Of a stretch of DNA of 64,000 bases, positions 16,246 to 26,272 are shown one piece after another. Each line of letters opens with the position of its first letter. Positions within the stretch are counted from its first letter, which is position 1. Under the pieces are notes generated by a model, which saw only the letters and a list, made by a program, of their open reading frames with translations, did not search any database and had not been told where the DNA came from. Source of the stretch: Fidelibacterota bacterium (lineage in GTDB: Bacteria; Marinisomatota; Marinisomatia; Marinisomatales; S15-B10). Made by a program: the position numbers and the translations under genes. The stretch covers positions 135,900-199,899 of the forward strand of contig PAYY01000001.1 of assembly GCA_002715465.1 (NCBI GenBank), read 5' to 3'.

Positions 16246-19215
16246 ATGGATAGAGACGAGCGACATTATAATATATTAAGCCTAAATAAATTATTTGGGA
16301 TATCCAGTATTTTTTTTCTGGTCCTTATAATTTGGACTTTTGCTGATGATTATGATAGGACATGGAAAGATTATCAGCGTGAATTTAGGCGACTTGATTC
16401 AGATTTAACGAATAGCCTAAAAGGTGAAGAACAAAGCAGAGTTAAGGAATCAGACGAATACAATCAAGTTTCTCAAGAACTCTTGCTCGCGCAGGCTGGT
16501 CTTGATGCCCAAGCTGAAGATTTAAAAGTTCTACAAGAACAACAAAAAAATATTGATGCTGAATTTTATAAAGTTCAGAAAGATTTGGCTTTTGCTAAAT
16601 CTCTATATGATGTTGCAAAGTTTCAATATGAAGCTGCTCTATCATATAATGGAGGAGATGCTGAAAAAGAAAAGAGAAATATGGATGAACTTGGTACTGA
16701 TGTTCATCAAAAAACTCTTTCGGTTCAAGAAGTAGAAGCTCGACTAGAGCTTAAAAAGGATGAAATAGAAAGAATAACCGCTAACGTTGATGAATCAACT
16801 AGAAAATTAAATTCTCTTGAGAGTCAAATTCAGCTCTATGCGAGGAAGCTTAATACTATTGATCCTAACTCCATGACAATTGGTAATCGAGTTGCAAATG
16901 CTATCCGAGATCTACCTGTTATAGATTTTCTGAATCCATATTTAAAAATTAATCAGATCATAATTCCAGATATAACTGATGATATGAATTTTGTCCAGAT
17001 GCCAAAAGTTGATAGATGTACAACCTGTCATTTAGGTATTGATAAGCCTGGCTTTGAAAATGCTCCTCAGCCACATACTACTCATCCAAAACTCGATATT
17101 TTTCTAGCTAGTGCTTCAGCTCATTCAATTGAAGATTTTGGGTGTACAAGTTGCCATGCTGGAAGAGGACGCGGAACTGATTTTGTGACAGCAGCACATA
17201 CGCCTAGCTCGCCAGAACAAGAAAAAGAGTGGAAAGAAAAATATAACTGGCATAAAATGCATCATTGGGAAACACCAATGTATCCTACCCAGTATTCTGA
17301 AGCTGGTTGTCTTAAATGTCATTCTAGCCAAGCCTATATAGATGGTTCTGAAGACTTGAATCTGGGACTTGCTTTGTTCGAGAAGGCTTCTTGTAATGGA
17401 TGTCATCTAGTCAATCGATATGAGGGGAATCTCCCGCAGAGAAGAGGACCAAACCTTACGCACCTTGCTTCTAAAACCTCAAGAGAATGGGCATACCGTT
17501 GGATTGAAGCACCACGAAAATTTAGAGAAGACACTTGGATGCCACATTTTTTCGATATTTCAGATTTTGATACGGAAGAAGATTTATTAAGAACCGATCA
17601 AGAGATACATGCTATTGTTGACTATTTATTTGACAAAAGTACTCCTTTAGAATTAGTTAATATTCCACGATTGGGTAATGAAGATCGTGGTGAATATCTA
17701 TTTAATAATTTGGGTTGTAAAGGATGTCATGAACTAGAGACTGAACCTCATCATGAAGAAACATATACTCTTGCCTCTATTCGAAAAGAGCATGGCCCGA
17801 ATCTAATTGGTCTTGGATCAAAGACCACAAAAAAATGGTTATTTAATTGGTTGAAAAATCCAAAAAATTATCATCCTGAAACACGTATGCCTGATTTAAG
17901 GCTAACTGATATAGAAGCAGCTGATCTTGCTAGTTATCTACATTCTTTGACTAATGATAGATTTATGTCTTCTAGTGTTGAACCAATAAATGAAGATATT
18001 CAAGCTGATATTTCCTTTGAATTCTTAATAAAAATGAATTCTGATAAAATTGCTAGAGAAAAGTTAAATACAATGAGTTTGGACCAAATGCTAGACTACA
18101 ATGGGTCTAAATTATTACAGCATTATGGTTGTACGGGTTGCCATGTTATTCCAGGTTTTGAGGATGCGAAACGGATTGGTGTAGCTTTAGATGGAGAGGG
18201 TAGTAAGCCTTTAAACAAATTAGATTTTGGCTATACTTCTATACCTCATACAAAAATTTCATGGTTTACTCAAAAAGTAAAACATCCTCGTAGTTTTGAG
18301 GTAAATAAAGTTGCAGGGCCTTATGATGGATTAAGGATGCCTGATTTTGGTTTCACAGATGAAGAAGCGGAAAAAATTGTGACGGTTATCCTTGCCTTAA
18401 ATAATAATGATAATAGGGAAAAACCAAAAACAGCTAATAGAACTTTTATTGAAGAAGGTCAATGGGTTATAAAGAATAATAATTGTATGGGTTGTCACTT
18501 AATTGAAAATAAAGGAGGCGATATTCTTTCTAACTATCCTGCGCCAGAATATGCACCACCAAACTTGAATACACAAGGTGATAAAGTACAGCCACGCTGG
18601 CTACTAAATTTCTTTGAAAAACCGATAACTATCAGACCAAATCTTTTGGTTCGGATGCCCTCCTTTGGATTAGGTGAAGGAAAATGGAATAGTTTAATAA
18701 AATATTTTCAATACTATGATGGACAGAATATACCTTATGAAGGACATTATGCTGTTAATAGAAATAGTGTTGAATTTCGTGCAGGTGCAAAACTTCATGA
18801 AATGGGGGCATGTAATAATTGTCATTTTTATGGATCTGTTCAACCGATTCAGGGGCCACAAACATGGGCGCCAAACCTTGCACTAACTAAAGAAAGATTG
18901 AGACCTGATTGGGTTGCTGCATGGTTAAATAACCCTCAAGAAATTATGCCCGGTACAAAAATGCCAAAACCTTATATACCAAATGAAGAGGAGTTGTTTA
19001 CTTCCGATGCTTCGGATATTTATGGTAGAGATCTAATGAAACTTGCTGGGAAAGAAACTTTAATGATCAAGGGATTGACAGACTATGTTTATTCTATACC
19101 TGGCAAAATTGACATCTCTAAAGAGATAAAAGAATTCTTTAATCAGAATGGTTATGGCTTCCTTGAAGATGAGGAAGAAACCGATGATTGGGAAGATGAT
19201 GATTGGGAAGATTAA
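16246..19215 (+). CDS. Octaheme cytochrome c subunit of the bc complex
   Basis: The 989-residue protein has one N-terminal membrane helix (residues 14-31), a long coiled coil (about 35-215) and eight CxxCH haem c motifs starting at residues 258, 300, 355, 383, 491, 629, 747 and 856. From 383 on, five monohaem cytochrome c domains each carry a methionine-ligand segment such as TRMPDLRLTD or MPDFGFTDEE. The first three haems sit closely together before them. The C-terminus is acidic (EEETDDWEDDDWED). It probably wires the Rieske/cytochrome b core directly to the oxidase CuA centre, since no small soluble cytochrome c is encoded nearby. Confidence 0.92.
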   Translation: MDRDERHYNILSLNKLFGISSIFFLVLIIWTFADDYDRTWKDYQREFRRLDSDLTNSLKGEEQSRVKESDEYNQVSQELLLAQAGLDAQAEDLKVLQEQQKNIDAEFYKVQKDLAFAKSLYDVAKFQYEAALSYNGGDAEKEKRNMDELGTDVHQKTLSVQEVEARLELKKDEIERITANVDESTRKLNSLESQIQLYARKLNTIDPNSMTIGNRVANAIRDLPVIDFLNPYLKINQIIIPDITDDMNFVQMPKVDRCTTCHLGIDKPGFENAPQPHTTHPKLDIFLASASAHSIEDFGCTSCHAGRGRGTDFVTAAHTPSSPEQEKEWKEKYNWHKMHHWETPMYPTQYSEAGCLKCHSSQAYIDGSEDLNLGLALFEKASCNGCHLVNRYEGNLPQRRGPNLTHLASKTSREWAYRWIEAPRKFREDTWMPHFFDISDFDTEEDLLRTDQEIHAIVDYLFDKSTPLELVNIPRLGNEDRGEYLFNNLGCKGCHELETEPHHEETYTLASIRKEHGPNLIGLGSKTTKKWLFNWLKNPKNYHPETRMPDLRLTDIEAADLASYLHSLTNDRFMSSSVEPINEDIQADISFEFLIKMNSDKIAREKLNTMSLDQMLDYNGSKLLQHYGCTGCHVIPGFEDAKRIGVALDGEGSKPLNKLDFGYTSIPHTKISWFTQKVKHPRSFEVNKVAGPYDGLRMPDFGFTDEEAEKIVTVILALNNNDNREKPKTANRTFIEEGQWVIKNNNCMGCHLIENKGGDILSNYPAPEYAPPNLNTQGDKVQPRWLLNFFEKPITIRPNLLVRMPSFGLGEGKWNSLIKYFQYYDGQNIPYEGHYAVNRNSVEFRAGAKLHEMGACNNCHFYGSVQPIQGPQTWAPNLALTKERLRPDWVAAWLNNPQEIMPGTKMPKPYIPNEEELFTSDASDIYGRDLMKLAGKETLMIKGLTDYVYSIPGKIDISKEIKEFFNQNGYGFLEDEEETDDWEDDDWED

Positions 19216-19245
19216 AATTTTATAACAAACTAAGGAGATTGGCTA

Positions 19246-19968
19246 ATGTCTTTAACAAAAATATCAATACCATTTAGCATCTTTTTTATTCTTTTAGCTT
19301 CTTTATCGGCTGGAGGAATAAAAGGGAATGTAAAATTCGATGGAAAAGCACCAAAGATGAAACCAATAAAAATGTCTGCTGACCCAATTTGCGATGGTAA
19401 ACACTCTGATGGTCCAGCTCGATCCGAATGGTTGCTATCAGGTTCTAAGGGTGAGTTAAAAAATGTTTTTGTCTATATTGAAAAAGGTTTAGAAGGAAAA
19501 TCATTTAAAACTCCAGAAAAACCCGTTACTATTGATCAAAAAGGGTGTGTTTATGTACCTCACGTTATAGGTGTACAAGTTGGTCAAAAAATTGAAATAT
19601 TAAATAGTGATGGAACTTTGCATAATGTTCATGCAATGCCGAAAAATAGGAACAATGATGCATTCAATGAAGCAATGCCTGGAGCAAGAAAAAAAATAAC
19701 AAAACAGTTTGATGATGAGGAGCTAAAGCTCCGGATAAAATGCGATGTTCATCCTTGGATGGGTGCATTTATTCATGTAATGAATCATCCATTTTTTTCG
19801 ATCACAGATTCTAAAGGTAATTTTGAGATCAAAGGACTACCAAATGGAACCTATACTGTAACAGCTTTACACGAAAGGTTACCACCAAAAAGTATGGTGG
19901 TTACTGTGTCAGATGATGAAGATATAAAAGCAGATTTTGTTCTTAAGCGTCCGCCTAAGAAAAAGTGA
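19246..19968 (+). CDS. Periplasmic cupredoxin-like protein
   Basis: The 240-residue protein has a signal peptide (residues 1-22). Its central region shows type-1-copper-like ligands: HNVH at 126-129 and CDVHPWM at 166-172 (Cys166, His169, Met172). The last about 60 residues (NFEIKGLPNGTYTVTALHE) form a carboxypeptidase-regulatory-like beta sandwich. The family is a blue-copper-type domain found near respiratory operons. It is the last gene before a terminator and 30 bases after the octaheme cytochrome, with an AAGGAG site, so it probably belongs to the electron-transfer operon. Confidence 0.8.
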   Translation: MSLTKISIPFSIFFILLASLSAGGIKGNVKFDGKAPKMKPIKMSADPICDGKHSDGPARSEWLLSGSKGELKNVFVYIEKGLEGKSFKTPEKPVTIDQKGCVYVPHVIGVQVGQKIEILNSDGTLHNVHAMPKNRNNDAFNEAMPGARKKITKQFDDEELKLRIKCDVHPWMGAFIHVMNHPFFSITDSKGNFEIKGLPNGTYTVTALHERLPPKSMVVTVSDDEDIKADFVLKRPPKKK

Positions 19969-19993
19969 AATCTGGAATTCTAAATTTTTCATT

Positions 19994-20026
19994 AAAAAAG
20001 GCTCAATTAATAATGAGCCTTTTTTA
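19994..20026 (+). terminator. Rho-independent terminator of the bc-complex operon
   Basis: GGCTCA (20000-20005) and TGAGCC (20014-20019) form a stem around an 8-base loop, flanked by an A-run upstream and a T-run downstream that extend the stem. It directly follows the cupredoxin gene. Confidence 0.88.
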
Positions 20027-20086
20027 TTTATTTTCAAATTATTACTGGTTGAAAAAAACTTTTTTCCAGAATAAGATTTAATAGAA

Positions 20087-23000
20087 GTGAAATTAAATAT
20101 TTTCAATATAAAGTCTGATGAACGTGTACCAGTTTTACTGTTATTTCTTCAGTTTTTTTCTGTTGTAGGAATTAGTATTACAGGCAGCTCAGCTCGTGAT
20201 GCATTTTTCCTTAATCTTTTTGATAGATCATATTTGCCTTTAATGTTTGTTGCAATTGCATTTACAATGGTCTTAGTAATCACTTTATACAAAACATTTA
20301 CATACGAAAGAGACTCAATTAATGTAATAACAATTACAGGAATCATTTTTGCTATAACAATTTATTTTATTCAGCTTAATCTGCATGGATGGTTCATTCC
20401 ATTATTATTTATTTGGATGGAGGTAATTGTATCACTTTCAATCCTCCAATTTTGGATGTTAGCTGGGGAAATTTTTGATCCTAGGCAGGCAAAGCGAATT
20501 TTCAGCATAATTGGAGCGGGTGGATCTATGGCTGGAATTCTTGCTGGATATTCATTAAAACCATTTGTACAAGTTTTTGGTTCTGACAAACTTCTTTTTT
20601 TGACAATATTTTTTATTCTTTTGTCTACAATGTTTGCGAATCTTGTGAGAAGCTATCGCAATTTTTCAGATGAAAGAAAATTGTCAAAAAAGATTGCTAA
20701 AAAAGTTGATGTACAAAAGAGAAGTTTCAAATTTGATCCTTATCTTAAATCTATAGCTATTCTTATTGGTTTGGCTGCTTTTGTATCAAAAATAATTGAT
20801 TATCAATTCAAAATGACAGCTGTTGAAACATATCCTATTCAGGATGATCTCGTAAGTTTTTTTGGTACTTATTATATGGCTACAGGTGTTGCTACTCTTA
20901 TTATGCAATTTTTTATAACTGGTTTTATTTTGTCAAGATTAGGAATATTAGCTGGACTATTAATATTGCCAATTTCATTGGCTTTTGGTTCAACTGGTTT
21001 TTTTGTTTCGCCAATTTTAATTACAGTATTTATTGCAAAATTTTCTGATCAAGTTTTCAAATTTTCTGTTAATAATGCTTCTCAAGAAATTCTCTGGTTA
21101 CCTGTATCTAAAGAAAAGAAAAAAGAGGCCAAACCAATTATTGATAGCGCTGTAAGGGCTACATTAGAAGGAGTAGTGGGGGTCCTTATTTTCATACTTG
21201 TTCAATTAAATTTTGTTCCTGTAGATCGTTTGAATCTTCTAAGTATTATTGTTGTTGCTGGTGCTTTGATTTGGGTCTGGAATAGTTTTCGTTTAAAAGA
21301 TGGTTATGTTTCTACATTAATGCAAGCAATTGAAAAAAGACAATTAGATCTTGAAGATGTGGAATTTGATGTAACTGATAATCATATAGTAACTACTATA
21401 GATAAAACTCTTCGTGATAAGGATCAAATGAAACAATTATTTGGTATAGATCTTTTACGGACTATGCCTCTTGAACCATGGAAGGAAAGTTTAAATTATC
21501 TTTTTGACACAGGTTCGGAAATAGTCCGAAGAGAAATTTTAGATCTTGCGGGTAAAAATTCAGATATAATTGGGAATAAGTCAATCTATAATCTTGCAAC
21601 TAGTGACAATCATCTAGCTCCTCAAGCTATAGCATTTGTTGGTGAACGTGGAATCGCTGAATTAAAACCACATCTAAGAAATAATCTTAATTCAAATAAT
21701 GAAAAATTAAGAGCTGCATCAGCCACGGCTTTATTAAAAATGGATTTAAATATGGATGAGCCTAAACAGGTTCTTAATAAAATGCTCACTGATTCTTCTA
21801 ATGAAGAAATTATTGCTGCATTAGATTGTCTCAATCGGCCTATGGGAGTGCTTTCTGATGAACTACTTATCAAGTTTCTTAGACATGATCATTCAAAAAT
21901 TCGAGAATCTGCATTAACCATTGCAAAGAATCGTGGTGTTGAAAAACTTCTTGAACCTATAATAGAGAACTTGGCTTTTCCTAAAACAGCTATGCAAGCA
22001 CGCCAAGCTTTGTCTGAGTATCCTCAAGATGAGGTTTTTTATGGATTAGATTTAACATTGAAGAATGTAGAAACAGATTTTTTTCTCAGATTGGGAATTA
22101 TTAGGTGTCTAAAGCATTTTCCTGATGAGAAGAGTGCACGGATTTTAACGAGTTTATTGAATCATGATAAGCTTCTTTTATTGTCAGAAACGGTTGATTC
22201 GCTTCTTGGTGTTGGAAGGAAAACGGAACTTTCTGATAAATTCTTAAATGAAGTTTCAGATTATTTGAGAACTATTTCAAAGAATGCATATCAATTGAAT
22301 CTTTTTAAAAAAGTTTTACCAGACGATGACAATGGACTTTTAATTCGAGATCATATAGATAGTGAAATAAGAAGGACGATTTCAATTCTCCTTAAACTTG
22401 GTATACTTAAAACTCCAAATACGCCCATAGAGACATATATTCAATATTTATCAAGTGGAGATTCAGATCTTACTCCATTTGTATTGGAGTTTGTGGATAC
22501 TACATTTTCGCCAGATGATAGAAAATATATCCTACCATTAATTGATAATGAAATTGATATCTCAACAACTTCAGGAGACTTGTTTGAGGACTTAATTGAA
22601 GGCTTCGATGATTTGATAATGAAATGGGTTTATACTGATCATCAATGGAAGGTCGCAGTTGCATTGAATTACATAGTTTCTTCTAAAAGAGAAGATTTAT
22701 TTAATCAAATAGAATGGAAAAGAATTAAAGATTCAATTTTTGTTAAAGAACTGATTATTGGTATAGAAAATAATAAGAAGAAAGTTAAGTTAGACTTTTC
22801 TGATAAATTAATAGACAGGAACAAGGAGAAGCAGATGTATTCAATATTAGAAAAAACAATATTATTAAAGTCTGTAGATCTTTTCAAAAATATTCCGGGA
22901 GATATTTTGACACGTATTGCACAAATTTCTGAAGAAGAAAGACCTCTTGCCAATACGCCAATATTTAAAGAAGGAGACTTTGGAGACTCAATGTATGTTA

Positions 23001-23275
23001 TCGTTGACGGGAATGTTAAAGTTCATAAGGGTGATCAGCATATTGTTTCTCTTGGAAAGGGAACTTGTTTAGGGGAAATGGCTCTTTTGGATCAAGAGCC
23101 ACGATCTGCAGATGTTACTACTGAGGAAGATTCAACACTACTGAAAATTTCCCAAGATGGTTTCTATGAACTAATGGCAGGAAACTCAGAAATTATGCAG
23201 CAAATAATAAAGTTATTATCTGGAAGAATTAGAGATACAAATGCTAAAATCCAAGAGCTGCAATCAAATAAATAG
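20087..23275 (+). CDS. Nucleotide-transporter-like (NTT/ATP-ADP translocase family) protein fused to HEAT repeats and a cNMP-binding domain
   Basis: The 1062-residue protein has three parts. Residues 1-410 form about 12 membrane helices of the NTT/AAA carrier family (ARDAFFLNLFDRSYLPLMF, WMLAGEIFDPRQAKRIF, GAGGSMAGILAG). Residues 430-900 are HEAT-like helical repeats. Residues about 935-1055 are a CRP/cNMP-binding domain with the phosphate-binding cassette GEMALLDQEPRSA. NTT proteins of intracellular bacteria exchange ATP/ADP; the fused versions of free-living bacteria have no established substrate. Start is GTG at 20087. It stands alone between two respiratory operons. Confidence 0.85.
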   Translation: MKLNIFNIKSDERVPVLLLFLQFFSVVGISITGSSARDAFFLNLFDRSYLPLMFVAIAFTMVLVITLYKTFTYERDSINVITITGIIFAITIYFIQLNLHGWFIPLLFIWMEVIVSLSILQFWMLAGEIFDPRQAKRIFSIIGAGGSMAGILAGYSLKPFVQVFGSDKLLFLTIFFILLSTMFANLVRSYRNFSDERKLSKKIAKKVDVQKRSFKFDPYLKSIAILIGLAAFVSKIIDYQFKMTAVETYPIQDDLVSFFGTYYMATGVATLIMQFFITGFILSRLGILAGLLILPISLAFGSTGFFVSPILITVFIAKFSDQVFKFSVNNASQEILWLPVSKEKKKEAKPIIDSAVRATLEGVVGVLIFILVQLNFVPVDRLNLLSIIVVAGALIWVWNSFRLKDGYVSTLMQAIEKRQLDLEDVEFDVTDNHIVTTIDKTLRDKDQMKQLFGIDLLRTMPLEPWKESLNYLFDTGSEIVRREILDLAGKNSDIIGNKSIYNLATSDNHLAPQAIAFVGERGIAELKPHLRNNLNSNNEKLRAASATALLKMDLNMDEPKQVLNKMLTDSSNEEIIAALDCLNRPMGVLSDELLIKFLRHDHSKIRESALTIAKNRGVEKLLEPIIENLAFPKTAMQARQALSEYPQDEVFYGLDLTLKNVETDFFLRLGIIRCLKHFPDEKSARILTSLLNHDKLLLLSETVDSLLGVGRKTELSDKFLNEVSDYLRTISKNAYQLNLFKKVLPDDDNGLLIRDHIDSEIRRTISILLKLGILKTPNTPIETYIQYLSSGDSDLTPFVLEFVDTTFSPDDRKYILPLIDNEIDISTTSGDLFEDLIEGFDDLIMKWVYTDHQWKVAVALNYIVSSKREDLFNQIEWKRIKDSIFVKELIIGIENNKKKVKLDFSDKLIDRNKEKQMYSILEKTILLKSVDLFKNIPGDILTRIAQISEEERPLANTPIFKEGDFGDSMYVIVDGNVKVHKGDQHIVSLGKGTCLGEMALLDQEPRSADVTTEEDSTLLKISQDGFYELMAGNSEIMQQIIKLLSGRIRDTNAKIQELQSNK

Positions 23276-23445
23276 GAATTCATTATTCATCCTTAACCTT
23301 AATATGAATTAACTACTAAATATCTGTTGTTGATCTTGAGAAGGCTTAATTAATTTATAAGATAGGAAGAACATGATTTATTTGCCATTGCATATTACGA
23401 TAGAGAAAATAAACGTAATTGTAAAATAATTATTCAGGAGATTTT

Positions 23446-25173
23446 GTGACTGATAATCATCACGAGGAACCTTTTTGGAGAAAATATATTTTCTCCGTGG
23501 ACCATAAAGTTATTGGAATACAATATACTGTTACAGCTTTAGCATTTCTTTTACTAGGTTTTTGCCTTATGTTAATTATGAGATGGAATTTAGCAAACCC
23601 TGGAGAAGTTGTACCTATCGTTGGTAAACTTCTTTCAGAAGATGGTATGTTGACTCCAGATGGTTATAATAGTTTTGGTGCTATGCATGGTACAATTATG
23701 GTATTCCTAGGAGTTGTTCCTCTTGCCGTAGGAGGTTTTGGAAATTATGTTTTGCCATTGCAAATTGGTGCTCCTGACATGGCTTTTCCTAAGCTAAATA
23801 TGGCTAGCTATTGGACTTTTTTTGCTGGTGGAATTTGTATGTTAGCTAGTTTTTTCATGCCGCAGGGTACAGCTAGCTCAGGTTGGACAATGTATGCTCC
23901 CTTATCAGTGATAGCGACTACGGGTGAAACGATATGGCTTTTTGGTATGGTTTTTCTTATTACCTCATCACTTCTTGGATCAGTTAATTTTATTGCAACT
24001 GTTATACAATTAAGAGCTAATGGTCTTACATGGATGCGGCTACCATTTTTTGTTTGGGCTCAGTTTATTACGGCCTTTCTTCTTTTGCTTGCTTTCCCTC
24101 CTTTAGAAGCAGCTGCAGTTTTCCAGATCATGGATCGTATAGCAGGGACAAGTTTCTTCCTTCCTTCAGGTCTTTATGTGGGTGGAGAAGTTCTTGATGT
24201 TGCTGGTGGAGGAACACCTCTTTTGTGGCAGCATTTATTTTGGTTTTTGGCACATCCAGAAGTATATGTTTTAATTTTACCAGCTTTAGGAATTGTAGCT
24301 GAGATTATTGCTAATAATACTCGTAAGCCACTTTGGGGTTACCGATCTATGGTTTATTCAGCAGTTTTTCTAGGTTTTATGTCTTTTGTAGTTTGGGCTC
24401 ATCATATGTTTTTGACAGGAATGGGTACGACAATGGCTGCATTTTTCCAGACAACAACAATGATTATTTCAATTCCAAGTGTAATTATTTTATCCGCTTT
24501 ATTCATATCTCTTTGGGGTGGATCAATAAGATTTAATACTCCCATGCTTTTTGCTCTTGGTTTCTTGCCTATGTTTGGAATAGGTGGACTTACTGGACTT
24601 CCGCTCGGATTAGCGTCTGCCGATATTCATCTACATGATACATATTATGTTATAGGTCATTTTCATTATGTAGTTGCACCTGGAACAATTTTCGCTCTTT
24701 TTGCGGGAATATATTATTGGTTTCCTAAAGTAACTGGAAAAATGATGAATGAAAAATTAGGGAAAATACATTTCATTGGATCTTTTATTTGTATGAATGG
24801 GATATTTATGCCCATGTTTATTCAGGGTTTAGCTGGAGTGTCGAGACGACTTTATGATGGAGGTACAACTTACTTACATGCTCAACCTGTTCTTCAATAT
24901 AATGAATACATGACTCATGCTGCACTTGGTTTAGCTTTTTTTCAAATATTTTTCATTTTAAATCTCATAATTAGCTTATCTAAAAAGGATAGAGTCTCTA
25001 GTAATGTATGGAATGCAACAACTCTTGATTGGGCTGCGGCTCCATCCCCTCCTATTCCACATGCAAATTTTAATAAGGTTCCTGATGTGTATCACGGTCC
25101 TTATGAATACAGTAAAAATATTAATAATGGGGAAAAGGATTTTACCCCTCAAAATCAATTGGTGAAGGATTAA
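23446..25173 (+). CDS. ctaD: Cytochrome c oxidase subunit I
   Basis: The 575-residue, 12-helix protein is a haem-copper oxidase subunit I. It has the low-spin haem His in SFGAMHGTIMVF, the CuB/tyrosine motif FLAHPEVYVLILPALG, the CuB histidines WAHHMF, and the haem ligands in YYVIGHFHYVV. The HPEVY motif with its glutamate marks an A1-type proton channel, with Ala in place of the usual Gly before His. It starts at GTG 23446 behind CAGGAGA, and opens the oxidase operon. It reduces oxygen to water while pumping protons. Confidence 0.97.
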   Translation: MTDNHHEEPFWRKYIFSVDHKVIGIQYTVTALAFLLLGFCLMLIMRWNLANPGEVVPIVGKLLSEDGMLTPDGYNSFGAMHGTIMVFLGVVPLAVGGFGNYVLPLQIGAPDMAFPKLNMASYWTFFAGGICMLASFFMPQGTASSGWTMYAPLSVIATTGETIWLFGMVFLITSSLLGSVNFIATVIQLRANGLTWMRLPFFVWAQFITAFLLLLAFPPLEAAAVFQIMDRIAGTSFFLPSGLYVGGEVLDVAGGGTPLLWQHLFWFLAHPEVYVLILPALGIVAEIIANNTRKPLWGYRSMVYSAVFLGFMSFVVWAHHMFLTGMGTTMAAFFQTTTMIISIPSVIILSALFISLWGGSIRFNTPMLFALGFLPMFGIGGLTGLPLGLASADIHLHDTYYVIGHFHYVVAPGTIFALFAGIYYWFPKVTGKMMNEKLGKIHFIGSFICMNGIFMPMFIQGLAGVSRRLYDGGTTYLHAQPVLQYNEYMTHAALGLAFFQIFFILNLIISLSKKDRVSSNVWNATTLDWAAAPSPPIPHANFNKVPDVYHGPYEYSKNINNGEKDFTPQNQLVKD

Positions 25174-25177
25174 TTTG

Positions 25178-25771
25178 ATGCAAGTTCCATTTACAGTTGA
25201 TCCTCGTCCTGATACGGGACTTTATAATGCTAAGATAGGTATTTGGCTATTTTTAGCGTCGGAAGTAATGTTATTTGGTGCTCTCTTTTCATCTTATATT
25301 TTATTAAGAACTGGGGCTAGTACTTGGTATGTTGGTTCTGAACAGTTAAGTGTACCGATTGGTACTTTTAATACGATTGTCTTAATTATTTCCAGTGTTA
25401 CTGTAGTTATGTCATGGGCCTCTCTGAAGTTGAAAGATTTTAAAAAATACAGGCTCTATATGGGGCTCACTATTCTTTTAGGATTTGTTTTTCTTTTCGT
25501 AAAAATTCTTTTTGAGTATGTTCCTAAAATTCAACATCATCATATCCCAAGTGAACATAATTTTTATGCTATTTATTTTGTTCTTACGGGTCTACATGCT
25601 CTTCATGTCATAGGTGGCCTTGTTGTCAATGCCTATCTTTGGGGACCTGGGAGTAAAATGTGGGAAAGTGAACCTGAACGTTTTTCGAATAGAATTGAAG
25701 TAGCTGGTCTTTATTGGCATTTTGTTGATGTTGTATGGATTTTCCTCTTTCCAACCATATATCTTTTATGA
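25178..25771 (+). CDS. ctaE: Cytochrome c oxidase subunit III
   Basis: The product (197 residues from ATG 25178) has seven helices typical of subunit III: GIWLFLASEVMLFGALFSSY, the GLHALHVIGGLVVNAYLW segment and GLYWHFVDVVWIFLFPTIYL at the end. A GGTGAAGG site lies about 9 bases before the ATG, which is therefore preferred over the TTG three bases upstream. It directly follows ctaD. Confidence 0.95.
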   Translation: MQVPFTVDPRPDTGLYNAKIGIWLFLASEVMLFGALFSSYILLRTGASTWYVGSEQLSVPIGTFNTIVLIISSVTVVMSWASLKLKDFKKYRLYMGLTILLGFVFLFVKILFEYVPKIQHHHIPSEHNFYAIYFVLTGLHALHVIGGLVVNAYLWGPGSKMWESEPERFSNRIEVAGLYWHFVDVVWIFLFPTIYLL

Positions 25772-25779
25772 GGAATTAA

Positions 25780-26112
25780 ATGGACTCATCCCAAGAAATA
25801 AAGAATGAAATAAATCTCTATCTGAAAGTATTTATTGGATTAGGGATCTTGACTGTATTTACAATTGCTGTTGCTTATTTAAATGTAGGGATTGGTCTAG
25901 CTATATTAATAGCAATGATAATTGCTACAGCTAAAGGTACTCTAGTAGTTGGATTCTTCATGCATTTGTTACATGAGAAAAAAATAATTTATCTTATTTT
26001 AATTATTACATTAGTGTTTCTAATAGCTCTTTTTTTCATAACCTTTGGCACAATAGGTGACCAAGTGGGGGTAAAGATTGTCTCTGAAAGCGTTTCATCT
26101 GGTATTCATTAG
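25780..26112 (+). CDS. ctaF: Cytochrome c oxidase subunit IV (prokaryotic type)
   Basis: This 110-residue, three-helix protein has the order and look of the bacterial COX4 (CtaF/CyoD) family: FIGLGILTVFTIAVAYLNVG, IATAKGTLVVGFFMHLLHEKK and ILIITLVFLIALFFITFG. The KGTLVVGFFMHL segment is diagnostic. It starts 8 bases after ctaE and overlaps the next small gene by about 35 bases. Confidence 0.9.
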   Translation: MDSSQEIKNEINLYLKVFIGLGILTVFTIAVAYLNVGIGLAILIAMIIATAKGTLVVGFFMHLLHEKKIIYLILIITLVFLIALFFITFGTIGDQVGVKIVSESVSSGIH

Positions 26113-26272
26113 TTTTTCAACTATTTTGTCTTTTGGGTTCACTATATGGGCTTTTTCTGATAAGGGCACCCCATATACTATTTATGGGATTCTATCTTTA
26201 ATTGTAGGAATAGCATTAATTATTTATGGCATTAATTTTGTGAAAAAATTTCGGGAAATTAGTTTTTTATGA
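26078..26272 (+). CDS. Small two-helix membrane protein of the oxidase operon
   Basis: This up to 64-residue protein has two membrane helices (LVFISFSTILSFGFTIWAF and IYGILSLIVGIALIIYGINFV) joined by a short KGTPY loop. The start is uncertain: TTG at 26078 lies inside ctaF; CTG at 26084 would give an N-terminus closer to other short proteins seen behind ctaF. It overlaps the following gene by ATGA. Its family is not recognised with certainty; a role in oxidase assembly is inferred from position only. Confidence 0.65.
   Translation: MSLKAFHLVFISFSTILSFGFTIWAFSDKGTPYTIYGILSLIVGIALIIYGINFVKKFREISFL

Noticed and set aside
23395..23418. ATTACG/CGTAAT inverted repeat upstream of ctaD as an operator
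   Set aside because: Six-base arms with a long spacer are expected by chance in AT-rich DNA.
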